DNA from: JBBQWZ01 sp038210135
GTDB taxonomy: Bacteria > Acidobacteriota > Terriglobia > Bryobacterales > Bryobacteraceae
Length of the DNA stretch: 64,000 bases
Direction: 5' to 3'
Assembly (NCBI GenBank): GCA_038210135.1
Contig: JBBQWZ010000026.1
Span: forward strand, 1 to 64,000
A program made the position numbers and the translations under genes. The notes beneath the pieces are model-generated. The model worked only from the letters and a program-made list of their open reading frames with translations, was not told where the DNA came from and did no database searches. This document shows positions 45,968 to 53,885 of this stretch, in pieces. The stretch's first letter is position 1. Each line of letters opens with the position of its first letter.

Positions 45968-48900
45968 CTAGAAGCGGTACTGGACTGCCAGTTCCGCCGA
46001 GAAGCTCTTCGACGAGTTCACCGATCCCGGGGTCGCATACCCGATCGGCTGCCCGAAGAGCGCCGAGCGGATGTTGCCCTGGAAGGTGCCGCCATAGTTC
46101 GCGCGGTTCGTCAAATCGAAGAACTGCCCGATGAACTCGAGCTTCTGACGTTCCTTGAAGATGAACGACTTGCTGGCGCGCAGATCGAGCTGGAAGAACG
46201 CCTGTCCGCGAAGCGAGTTATAGGTCAACTGCGTCAACGAACCATCGGCGATGCCGGCGCGGATCGTCGCCGCCGACAGGCCTTTGGTCGCCGTCAGGTT
46301 GTCCGGCTGGTTGGTGAACACCACGGCGCGCGTGGCGCCGTTGCTGTTTCCAGAGCCGCGCCAGTTAGTTCCCTGCGTCGGGTTGTACGGGCGGGCGCTG
46401 GCGACCTGCATGATCGGGGCGAACTGGATCCCGTAAGGTAGCATCCAGATACCGGAGACGACCCAGCGATGCCGCTCGTCGTTCGGAGCCGGACCAAAGT
46501 CGCTCGGATCGAAGAGGTAGGCCGGGTTAGAAGCCGCATTGCCGAAGGCCGCGGGGCCGCCAGCATACGCCTTCGCCTGCGACAACACGTAGTTGGTGTT
46601 GATCGAGAAGTGCTTCGCGAGGCGGCGCTTGTACGTGACGTTCATGGCGTCATAGCGCGAGCGGCCGATCGAGCTTTCGACGACGATCTGGCCAAGCACC
46701 GGCAGCTTTGCTGCTCTGAACAGAGCATCGTAGGGCCGCGTGTTCCCCTGATCGGGGCGCAGCGGATTGATATTCTGACGCTTGGCTTCGCGCAGGCCGA
46801 GAATGTGAATATAGTTGACTTCAATGCTGTTCACGTTATCGATCTGCCACTCATAACCGGCGTTGAACTGGTGGTTGTACGGATTCGCGAACGACGGATC
46901 GACCAGTCGGCCAACCGCGCCGTCGACGAGCGTCGGGAGACCTGCCGGGATGGCAGGCAGCGGATCGACACCGTAGCGGAAGAGCGAAAGCGGCTTGCCC
47001 GTGCTGGGCACGATGCCGGCGCCGGCGTCGCCGAAGCCGGAGCTATTCAGCGACAGAGTCTGGGTGAAGACCGTGGCATTCGCCTGCTGTAGAGCGAACA
47101 AAGGCAGGTTGATGAAGGTCTGTCCGTAGTAGATTCCCCAGCCGGCGCGGACGATGTGCTTGCCGCCGCCCGTCAGATCGTAGGCCAATCCGACGCGCGG
47201 GCTGAAGTTGTTCTTATCGGTGTGCGGAATGCCGGCGAAGGGGCTGCCGACCGCCTTCAACTGCTGATAGGTGCGTTCCTGCGCCTGGACGTTGTCGCCC
47301 TGCAGGTGCAGATCGACGTCCCAACGCACGCCAAGATTCAAGCTGAGCCGCTTGCTCACCTTGAAGTCATCCTGGAAGTACACGCCGAACATCTTGCCGT
47401 CCTTCACGTTGAAGTACGAATCGCCAGAAGAAGCGGTCATCGCAGTGATGGCGCCCGGCGTCGCGAAGCTCTGCGGGTACAGCGTCTTGTTCGTCGTGAT
47501 GACGCTAGGGTTGTCCTGGAAGGTGAGGTTCAGCGTGATCGGCGTCGTGAAGAAGCCGCCAAGCTTGGGTTCGTTCACAAAGTCCACGCCCATCTTGAAG
47601 GTGTGGCGGCCCTTGTTGATCGAGATGTCGTCGCGGAACTGCCACTTCCGCTGGAAGCTCTGCTGCGGCACGTTGCCGTTGGTTCCAAAGTTCACGGCCG
47701 GGAAAACCACGCGGGGCGTGTACTTGGTCGCGTCGATCAGGTTGTTCCAATACTGGTGGCCGAAGGTGAAGCTATTCACGACGGTCGGCTTCAGTACGCT
47801 ATTGAGCGTGACGTTCGCCAGGATCAACTGATTGGTCGTGAAGTTTCCGGCGGTGAGGTCGTCGTTCGATCCGGCCTGATCGTTATCGCCGCGATTGGCC
47901 TGCGAGTTGTAGCTCACAAAGGCATTGTGTTTTTCATTGAAGCGATGGTCCAGGCGGCCGTTGTAGCGCTGGTCGCGATACGGCGTCGGGATCGACGCGG
48001 ACGGCACGGCGCCCAAGGTGGTCAACAGATTCAGCTCTTTCAGGTTATCCGTCGTCACGCCGAGTGCGGTGTTTTCGCGCGTGCGCTCGATCGTGAAGAA
48101 CACGAACGTCTTGTCCTTGATGACCGGCGCGCCGAAGCTGCCACCATACTGCTGGCGGCTGATCTCGGGAGTGGGATTGCTGCCGTTGAGCACGTCGTTC
48201 GCGGTAAGCGAGGTGTCGCGCTCAAACAGGAACAGCGAACCGTGCAACTGGTTGGTTCCGCTTTTCGTGATGACGTTGACAGCGGCGCCTTCGCTACGGC
48301 CATTGGCGGCCGAAAAGCGCTGCGTCGAGATGTTAAATTCTTCGACGGCTTCAAGCGGCAACTGCATGACAGGTCCGCCGACCGTGTTGTCTTTATTGTC
48401 GATACCGTTCACCGTGATGTTCACGTTGCGTCCGGCGGAACCGTTGATGCCGAAGATGCTGATGCGGTTCTTCGTAGGATCGTAGGAGTTCACCGGCTTC
48501 GCGCCCGGCGCGAGAAACGCCAGGTTGGCGAAGTCGCGTCCGTTGAGTGGCAGGTTCTGAACTTCAGACGGCGTGATCGCGCGGCTGACGTCTGTCTTCG
48601 TGGTGTCGATCTGGGCGCCCGTCGCCTCAACCGTGATGACTTCCGCTTGCGCGCTGACAGTCAAGGTTGCGTCGAGCCGGGTCGACTGGCCGACGGAGAG
48701 TTCGACGTTCTGAATGGCCGAAGTCGCGAAGCCTTTGCTCGAAACGCGGACTTCGTAGATACCGGCTTGCAGCAAATCGAAGTTGTACAAACCCTCGGAA
48801 TTGGAAGCGCCGGTGCGGGTGAAGCCCGTCGCCCTGCTGCTAACTTTTACTTCCGCGCCAGGAATCGCCGCGCCCGACTTGTCGAGCACGCGCCCTTGGA

Positions 48901-48991
48901 GCGATGCGGTTGCGGTCAACTGCGCGAACGTATTCGACGCCAGTAGCCCAAATAGAGCCACGATTGCGATCAACAGAAAATGCTTTCGCAT
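45968..48991 (-). CDS. Oar-type TonB-dependent receptor with carboxypeptidase-regulatory domain
   Basis: 1007 residues, ATG 48991 with AGGAAAGG upstream. Signal peptide MRKHFLLIAIVALFGLLASNTFAQ. A CarboxypepD_reg-like domain runs from about 28 to 110 (ASLQGRVLDKSGAAIPGAEV). The plug region (LPLNGRDFANLAFLAPG, TVNGIDNKDNTVGG, AAVNVITKSGTNQLHGSLF) and the barrel follow. The chain ends ELAVQYRF, a terminal Phe as expected for outer-membrane insertion. It is shorter than its cousin at 3823-7605 (about 1260). The ligand is unknown. It has its own terminator and a leader of unusual structure (49181-49214). Confidence 0.9.
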   Translation of the reverse strand: MRKHFLLIAIVALFGLLASNTFAQLTATASLQGRVLDKSGAAIPGAEVKVSSRATGFTRTGASNSEGLYNFDLLQAGIYEVRVSSKGFATSAIQNVELSVGQSTRLDATLTVSAQAEVITVEATGAQIDTTKTDVSRAITPSEVQNLPLNGRDFANLAFLAPGAKPVNSYDPTKNRISIFGINGSAGRNVNITVNGIDNKDNTVGGPVMQLPLEAVEEFNISTQRFSAANGRSEGAAVNVITKSGTNQLHGSLFLFERDTSLTANDVLNGSNPTPEISRQQYGGSFGAPVIKDKTFVFFTIERTRENTALGVTTDNLKELNLLTTLGAVPSASIPTPYRDQRYNGRLDHRFNEKHNAFVSYNSQANRGDNDQAGSNDDLTAGNFTTNQLILANVTLNSVLKPTVVNSFTFGHQYWNNLIDATKYTPRVVFPAVNFGTNGNVPQQSFQRKWQFRDDISINKGRHTFKMGVDFVNEPKLGGFFTTPITLNLTFQDNPSVITTNKTLYPQSFATPGAITAMTASSGDSYFNVKDGKMFGVYFQDDFKVSKRLSLNLGVRWDVDLHLQGDNVQAQERTYQQLKAVGSPFAGIPHTDKNNFSPRVGLAYDLTGGGKHIVRAGWGIYYGQTFINLPLFALQQANATVFTQTLSLNSSGFGDAGAGIVPSTGKPLSLFRYGVDPLPAIPAGLPTLVDGAVGRLVDPSFANPYNHQFNAGYEWQIDNVNSIEVNYIHILGLREAKRQNINPLRPDQGNTRPYDALFRAAKLPVLGQIVVESSIGRSRYDAMNVTYKRRLAKHFSINTNYVLSQAKAYAGGPAAFGNAASNPAYLFDPSDFGPAPNDERHRWVVSGIWMLPYGIQFAPIMQVASARPYNPTQGTNWRGSGNSNGATRAVVFTNQPDNLTATKGLSAATIRAGIADGSLTQLTYNSLRGQAFFQLDLRASKSFIFKERQKLEFIGQFFDLTNRANYGGTFQGNIRSALFGQPIGYATPGSVNSSKSFSAELAVQYRF

Positions 48992-49180
48992 ACCTTTCCT
49001 TTCGATAGTGCCTTGGTTATATGGATGTGAAGTGGAGGGAAACAGGGAGCCGACGCCAGTGGCATTAGGTGGTCCTGCGAACGCAGGTTTGAGCAGCGCG
49101 AACGGGACGCGCGACGGGCGGTACGGATTTCCCCGGAAAATGACACTCTGATGACTACGAGCCTTTCGCTCGATTTTTTG

Positions 49181-49214
49181 CCAGGCCCGTCCCCATGCTT
49201 ATTGCCTGGACGGG
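49181..49214 (-). promoter_or_regulatory. Possible pseudoknot-forming leader element
   Basis: Two helices are possible: CCAGGC (49181-49186) with GCCTGG (49204-49209), and CCCGTCC (49186-49192) with GGACGGG (49208-49214). Their arms alternate in the order a, b, a', b', the order of an H-type pseudoknot, and overlap by one and two bases. The element lies about 190 bases upstream of the receptor start on its coding strand and is followed there by CAAAAAA. No known riboswitch class is recognised. Confidence 0.3.
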
Positions 49215-49230
49215 AAATCCCTTTCCCCAA

Positions 49231-50068
49231 GGATCTAACCTAGCGTGGGGTCAGCGTAGCCTGTTGGTTGTAACTTGTCAATGAACAGACCTTCATAAAA
49301 TCGTCCCTTTTGATTCGTGTCGAGCGATCAATCTAACTCTTGTAAATCAAGAAGATGTGAAGCCTGCGGATATTTCAAAATCAGGAATGCCGAGCCCGCC
49401 CGCGGTGTCCAAATCCTGGTCCGGCCAGAGTCCAGATCTCGCTATCTCCCGCTCCGAAACGGTCGCCAAGTCGCTCTCCCGAAAGGCCAGCAAAGTACGC
49501 CGGCCTTTCAAGGGCGATTTCGCCTATGGCCGAAGTCAGGCAAGTCAAAAATTCGCCTTGTATTCGCCGTTCCCGAAATTCATAGCGGATCTCTGCAACT
49601 AGCGGTCTTTCGCGTAGGGAAAATTATTTTCAAATTTTCCGGGAAAATTTTGCTGATTTGATGAGCTGACTCGCCACGGCTTTGAGCAATTTCGCCACAG
49701 AATCAGAGCCGCGCGTACGGTTGCCGTCCACACCAACCCAGGTGAAGATCCCGAGCCAAGGCGCGGTGGTTCTTGTTGGTGGCTGCACGCATGCCGGTAT
49801 AGACCCGGAGCGTTAGTGAGGGGACCTTTACCACTCGAGCCCATCCTCACTACCCGCCCCAACACCTCGATAAGAATTTTCGATTGGCCATCGCCGCCCT
49901 TGCCCGATAAGATGGTGATGGAACTTCGCTGTTCTCCCCCGTCCCCCTTCCAGGTTCGAAAGTCACCCGCAATCTGAACTCATGCCGGCGCGCTCCGTCC
50001 CGACGCGCAGCCAGCCCCCCGCACATATCCGCGCGGGAAAATATCCAATTTTTCGATCGGAGATTCTC
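49231..50068. other. Gene-free stretch with several hairpins
   Basis: No coding frame here has a recognisable family or a good ribosome binding site; frames at 49317-49661 and 49357-49602 were judged spurious. Structures that can be read directly are GAAAGGCC (49481-49488) with GGCCTTTC (49502-49509), GGCGA/TCGCC at 49513-49524, and the palindrome at 49632-49650. Confidence 0.45.
49632..49650. promoter_or_regulatory. Perfect 19-base palindrome
   Basis: AAATTTTCCGGGAAAATTT is symmetric around a single central G, nine paired bases on each side, inside an AT-rich island of an otherwise GC-rich region. It has the form of a dimeric-regulator operator. It lies about 420 bases from the nearest gene start (50069), so its target is unclear. 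Confidence 0.4.
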
Positions 50069-50791
50069 ATGTTTCGCACCATCTTGCTTTTTGCGGCCGC
50101 CTTGTCCGGATTGATCGCGCAACAGCTTGCAAACATCGAAGGAGAGGTCGTCGATTCCGCTGGCAACGGCGTTTCGAATATGACCGCCGTTTTGTGCCTC
50201 AACGGCGTGTGCGGAGAACAGGTACAAATCCATTCGGGGCGCTTCCGTTTTCTACTCGGCGTAGCCCGTGGAAACTATACCGTGCAGGTCCACTCGATCG
50301 TTGGGGAAATGCTCGTCTCGCAGCCTGTTTTCGTCGATATCAATCAACCACCGGTGCGATTGATTCTTCCCGAATCCGCTATTGTCATCGTCAAGGGAAA
50401 CGCCGGTAGTCAGATTTCCATCCGCCGCCTCAGCCATCATCCGCCCAAGGCAGCCGCGAAAGAACTGGAACGCGCGCTCGAATCGTTCCGCAAGAACGAC
50501 CCGCAGGTAGGCGCCGTTCATCTCGAAAAAGCCCTCGCCGCCGATCCCGCTTTTCCGGACGCGCATTATCTGCTCGGCCTCATGCTCGAAGCCAACGGCG
50601 CGAACGAAAAGGCGTTGTCGCATCTCGAAGACGCCGCTCCGGAATTTCCGAAAGCGCACATCTACGCCGCTAAAATCCTTTCGCGGACCGGCCATGAGGC
50701 CGAAGCGAAATCGCACCTGCGCAAGTATCTGCTCACCGGCGACACCGCTTATCGCGAGAAGGTCGTATCGTTCTTGCGTCCCGCCAAGTAA
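50069..50791 (+). CDS. Secreted protein with beta-sandwich domain and TPR repeats
   Basis: 240 residues from ATG 50069 with GGAG seven bases upstream; the open frame starts earlier at 49982. Signal peptide MFRTILLFAAALSGLIAQQ. Residues about 22-105 read as a CnaB/CarboxypepD_reg-like beta-sandwich (NIEGEVVDSAGNGVSNMTAV, GRFRFLLGVARGNYTVQV). Residues about 125-235 contain TPR helices (DPQVGAVHLEKALAADPAFPDAHYLLGLML, NEKALSHLEDAAPEFPKAH, GHEAEAKSHLRKYL). The combination suggests a periplasmic scaffold. It converges on the hydrolase gene with no gap. Confidence 0.78.
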   Translation: MFRTILLFAAALSGLIAQQLANIEGEVVDSAGNGVSNMTAVLCLNGVCGEQVQIHSGRFRFLLGVARGNYTVQVHSIVGEMLVSQPVFVDINQPPVRLILPESAIVIVKGNAGSQISIRRLSHHPPKAAAKELERALESFRKNDPQVGAVHLEKALAADPAFPDAHYLLGLMLEANGANEKALSHLEDAAPEFPKAHIYAAKILSRTGHEAEAKSHLRKYLLTGDTAYREKVVSFLRPAK

Positions 50792-51793
50792 TCAGGCCGC
50801 CATCATCTCGTGTAAGAGCCACGCGACTTGCGGATTAACGATGTCGGAGTGGGCCTTGATGAAAGTGTCCGCGCGCAGGTTGTGAATCTTGCCCGCATCC
50901 AGCACGTACGCGCTCCCCACCGGAAGCAGGCTGTTCGCGACCGCCTCCGGGGTATGGATCGCGCCGTTGGATCCGATGCCGCCGAACCGGTCTCTGCTGT
51001 CGCCGAGAAACGCAGCTTCCTGCCCTGCCACGCGCGACGCCAACGCGTAGGCCAGGCCAACCGCCTGGTCGTTCCGCGTGTGCGTCGCCGCGATGGGCCC
51101 CGCTACTTTATGTTTTACGAGTACCTGGCGGAATGCCCCCGGCACTCCGTTCACCGTCGGCGCAAATGCCGTGTGCGAGAACGCGCCTTGTAGCAGCGTC
51201 ATCGTGCGCACCGGCGTCTTCACCGCGTCGGCCGCCGCCGTCACTAGTCGCGCTCCGAAACTGTGTCCGGCCAAATGAATGCGGATGCCGGGATGTCGCA
51301 CGCTGAATGCATCCAACACTGGCGCCAGCCCCTCCCGTCCGATCAATCCGGCGCGTCCCTTCATTCGATAGAAGGTCGTCAGGTTGGACAGGTTCAACAA
51401 TCCCTGGCCCAGCGGCTGTGTACCCGCCAGCCGCCTCAGCAAGGTCTCCACCGGCAGCAAGTGAAACAATGCCGGGGACGCGATCTGTGGAACTGCCGCC
51501 CGCATCGCGCCCACCAGAATCTGACGCGCCATGGGACTGTCTAAAGCCGCGGTGAACTCCTTGCCGAGATCGGAATCGAATTTCTTTGAAGGCCAGAAAA
51601 TGCCAACCAGTGGCGGCGCGTACCCGAACTGCAAGAGTTGCGACTCGATCCCGTGAAACAATTCACGCGCCTGGTCCGCGTTGTTGTTCCATCCATGCGC
51701 CAACACCAAAACGTCGGTGGCGCCCTGGTTGAAAACCGGCGGCGCGTACCCGTCCATGATCTGACCACTCTCCGAAAAATGCAGTTCGTACAT
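50792..51793 (-). CDS. Alpha/beta hydrolase
   Basis: 333 residues from the ATG at 51793, chosen because GAGGAG lies 9 bases upstream; the open frame reaches 51829 by a TTG. Motifs: oxyanion strand DVLVLAHGWNNNADQ, nucleophile elbow LAGHSFGARLV, a late Asp/His region near KHKVAGPIAATHTRNDQAVG. There is no signal peptide. The fold fits cytoplasmic lipase/esterase-like proteins; substrate unknown. It follows the subtilase gene on the same strand after 32 bases, so they are probably co-expressed. Confidence 0.82.
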   Translation of the reverse strand: MYELHFSESGQIMDGYAPPVFNQGATDVLVLAHGWNNNADQARELFHGIESQLLQFGYAPPLVGIFWPSKKFDSDLGKEFTAALDSPMARQILVGAMRAAVPQIASPALFHLLPVETLLRRLAGTQPLGQGLLNLSNLTTFYRMKGRAGLIGREGLAPVLDAFSVRHPGIRIHLAGHSFGARLVTAAADAVKTPVRTMTLLQGAFSHTAFAPTVNGVPGAFRQVLVKHKVAGPIAATHTRNDQAVGLAYALASRVAGQEAAFLGDSRDRFGGIGSNGAIHTPEAVANSLLPVGSAYVLDAGKIHNLRADTFIKAHSDIVNPQVAWLLHEMMAA

Positions 51794-51825
51794 TTTGCAA
51801 AACTCCTCGCTTGGCGGATTTCGCC

Positions 51826-53244
51826 TCAAATCGATTGAATGGCCCGCATGAAATCGAGCAGGCCGTGACCTTGGAAGTGGCGTTCACGGGAGAGATCCGT
51901 CGCCGTACTTGTGAAAATATGCTTCACCGCCTCGGGCTGTCCGATAAACTCCCGCCGCACGGACAGAAACGCCGCAATCGCGCCGGACACATGCGGCGCG
52001 GCCATGCTGGTGCCGCTGCGCTCGATGTAAACCGGCCCGCTGTCCGGATTCGCTCCGCCGCAATCGAGGCCTCTCGCGCAGCACGACAAGACGTTCTCGC
52101 CGGGCGCAATCAGGTCCGGCTTCGCCCGGCCGTCCCCGGTAGGACCCTTCGAGGAAAAATACGAGACGCCGTACACATGCGGCATCTCGGCATGCGTCGC
52201 GCCGACGGTGATCGCCAGATCGGCATTGCCCGGATCGTTGATCGACGGAGTGAATCCCGCCCCGCTGTTTCCCGCCGCCGCGACCACCACCACGCCGCTC
52301 CGAACCAACCGGTTCACTTGGGCGCACAGCGGGGTCTGCCCGCAGGCGAACCACTCCGGATCGAATTCGTAGCCGACACTTAGATTCACACCGTGGATCA
52401 GCAACGGCCGGCCGTGATCGTTCAACTGTTCGACGTAATCGAGCGCGGCCAGCAGATTGGAAACGCCGCCGATGCCGGAGGCGTCGAGCACCCGGAGGCT
52501 CAGCAGCTTCGCGCGCGGTGCGATGCCAACCATCGAGCGCAAAACCGTGGACACCAGTTGCACCTCGCCGTCTTCTCCGCGCCGCCGGTGAATCGCAATC
52601 GGCGCCATAACCCCTTCGCCTTCGTATTCCCCCGCCAAAATTCCCGCCACGTGTGTTCCATGGCCGCTCGGATCGACCGGATTGGCAACTGGCACCGGCT
52701 GCGCGGGCGTGAAATCCATATGCCGTAGCGGCGCGTCGATCTCGAGCGTCCGGTGCATATGGAAATGCGGGTGCGTCCCGTCGATTCCGGTATCCAGAAC
52801 CGCCCATACGATGCCTTCGCCGAGCGCCGAAAACGAACGCTGTGCCGCGTCCGCTTTCACCGTGGCGCGGGAGCGATTCAGCAACGCCCGCACCTCAAAA
52901 TCCAGCCAGACACGATGGATTGCGCGGATCGCAGGGCTGCTCGATTCGGTGTCCGCCGCCACCACACGCTGGATCACCACGCCTTGCAGTTCGGCGTAAA
53001 GGAACCGTCTGCTCTGCACGCTCTTGCGATCTAAAATGCCCGACTGTGCAACCGTCCCTACGCTCGCAATCGCGCGCCGGACCAACTCGCGCACGCAATG
53101 CCCGGCCGCTTCCCGTCCATCGGCGAATTCGATATTCAAATCGAAAATGATTTTCTGCACCGCGCTCGGCTCCGCCCGGATGCGGCTCAACAGCGGCTCC
53201 GCAATATCGCCGCGGATGATTGCGTCGTCGTGTGAAGTCCTCAT
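51826..53244 (-). CDS. S8 family serine peptidase (subtilase), apparently cytoplasmic
   Basis: 472 residues from ATG 53244 (GGAGAGG six bases upstream). The first 140 residues are a helical N-terminal region without a signal peptide. The catalytic triad is complete: Asp151 (VLDTGIDG), His195 (GHGTHVAG) and Ser413 (SGTSMAAPHVSGA), with the oxyanion Asn in AAAGNSGAGF. Most subtilases are exported; the missing signal and the coupled cytoplasmic hydrolase suggest that this one works inside the cell on a specific target. Its N-terminal region may act as an inhibitor or binding domain. Confidence 0.9.
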   Translation of the reverse strand: MRTSHDDAIIRGDIAEPLLSRIRAEPSAVQKIIFDLNIEFADGREAAGHCVRELVRRAIASVGTVAQSGILDRKSVQSRRFLYAELQGVVIQRVVAADTESSSPAIRAIHRVWLDFEVRALLNRSRATVKADAAQRSFSALGEGIVWAVLDTGIDGTHPHFHMHRTLEIDAPLRHMDFTPAQPVPVANPVDPSGHGTHVAGILAGEYEGEGVMAPIAIHRRRGEDGEVQLVSTVLRSMVGIAPRAKLLSLRVLDASGIGGVSNLLAALDYVEQLNDHGRPLLIHGVNLSVGYEFDPEWFACGQTPLCAQVNRLVRSGVVVVAAAGNSGAGFTPSINDPGNADLAITVGATHAEMPHVYGVSYFSSKGPTGDGRAKPDLIAPGENVLSCCARGLDCGGANPDSGPVYIERSGTSMAAPHVSGAIAAFLSVRREFIGQPEAVKHIFTSTATDLSRERHFQGHGLLDFMRAIQSI

Positions 53245-53360
53245 GCGCAACCTCTCCATACCGCGCCGCGCTGGCCTTTCCACTCCGCGGCTCCGCGTGA
53301 TTTTCCGGAAGTTATACAAATCCCGAGGCTTAGTGGAGTAATGCGATAAAATGAAGTACT

Positions 53361-53855
53361 GTGACTGGTCGCATCGTGCAGGTCAATACGTCTCGCGGAG
53401 GCATTCCCAAACGCCCCATCTTCGAGGGCATCCTCACCTTCCGCGGACTCGATGGCGACGCCTGGGCGCATCCCCAAATCCACGGCGGACCGAAACAGGC
53501 CGTCTTGCTGATTTCGAATGAGGAAATCGAAAAGTTGAAAGCGGGGGGCTTTCCTGTTTACGCCGGAGCGCTGGGCGAGAACCTCACCACCGAAGGACTG
53601 CCCTACTCGCAGCTCCGCGCCGGCCAACGCTTTCGCGCCGGGACCGCCGTCCTCGAATTAACCAAGCTCCGCAGGCCCTGCGACACGTTGAGCGTGTATG
53701 GCCCCGGAATCCAGGCCGCCGTGTATGACCAGCGCGCCCGTAATGGAGATACCTCATCACCGCATTGGGCCATCGGTGGCTTCTACGCCGCCGTAATCAG
53801 CCCCGGAATGGTGAAGGCTGGAGACGAAATCGCCCTGCTCGAAGAATCGGCGTGA
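53361..53855 (+). CDS. MOSC-domain protein
   Basis: 164 residues from GTG 53361. The MOSC (molybdenum cofactor sulfurase C-terminal) fold is clear: GRIVQVNTSRGGIPKRPI, GLDGDAWAHPQIHGGPKQAV, GALGENLTTEGL, LRAGQRFRAGTAVLELT and the conserved Cys in KLRRPCDTL. YiiM/YuaD-like members handle sulfur or Mo-cofactor-bound N-hydroxylated substrates; the exact role here is unknown. It is followed by glnE on the same strand after 30 bases. Confidence 0.9.
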   Translation: MTGRIVQVNTSRGGIPKRPIFEGILTFRGLDGDAWAHPQIHGGPKQAVLLISNEEIEKLKAGGFPVYAGALGENLTTEGLPYSQLRAGQRFRAGTAVLELTKLRRPCDTLSVYGPGIQAAVYDQRARNGDTSSPHWAIGGFYAAVISPGMVKAGDEIALLEESA

Positions 53856-53885
53856 TCCGTTCGCGCCGCGATTGACCGTGCATCC

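Noticed and set aside
47156..48946. 596-codon plus-strand frame inside the second Oar-type receptor
   Set aside because: Shadow frame of the receptor, Arg/Asp-rich, no recognisable domain.
49317..49661. 114- and 81-codon plus frames in the gene-free kilobase
   Set aside because: No ribosome binding site, odd composition, and several hairpins suggest non-coding DNA.
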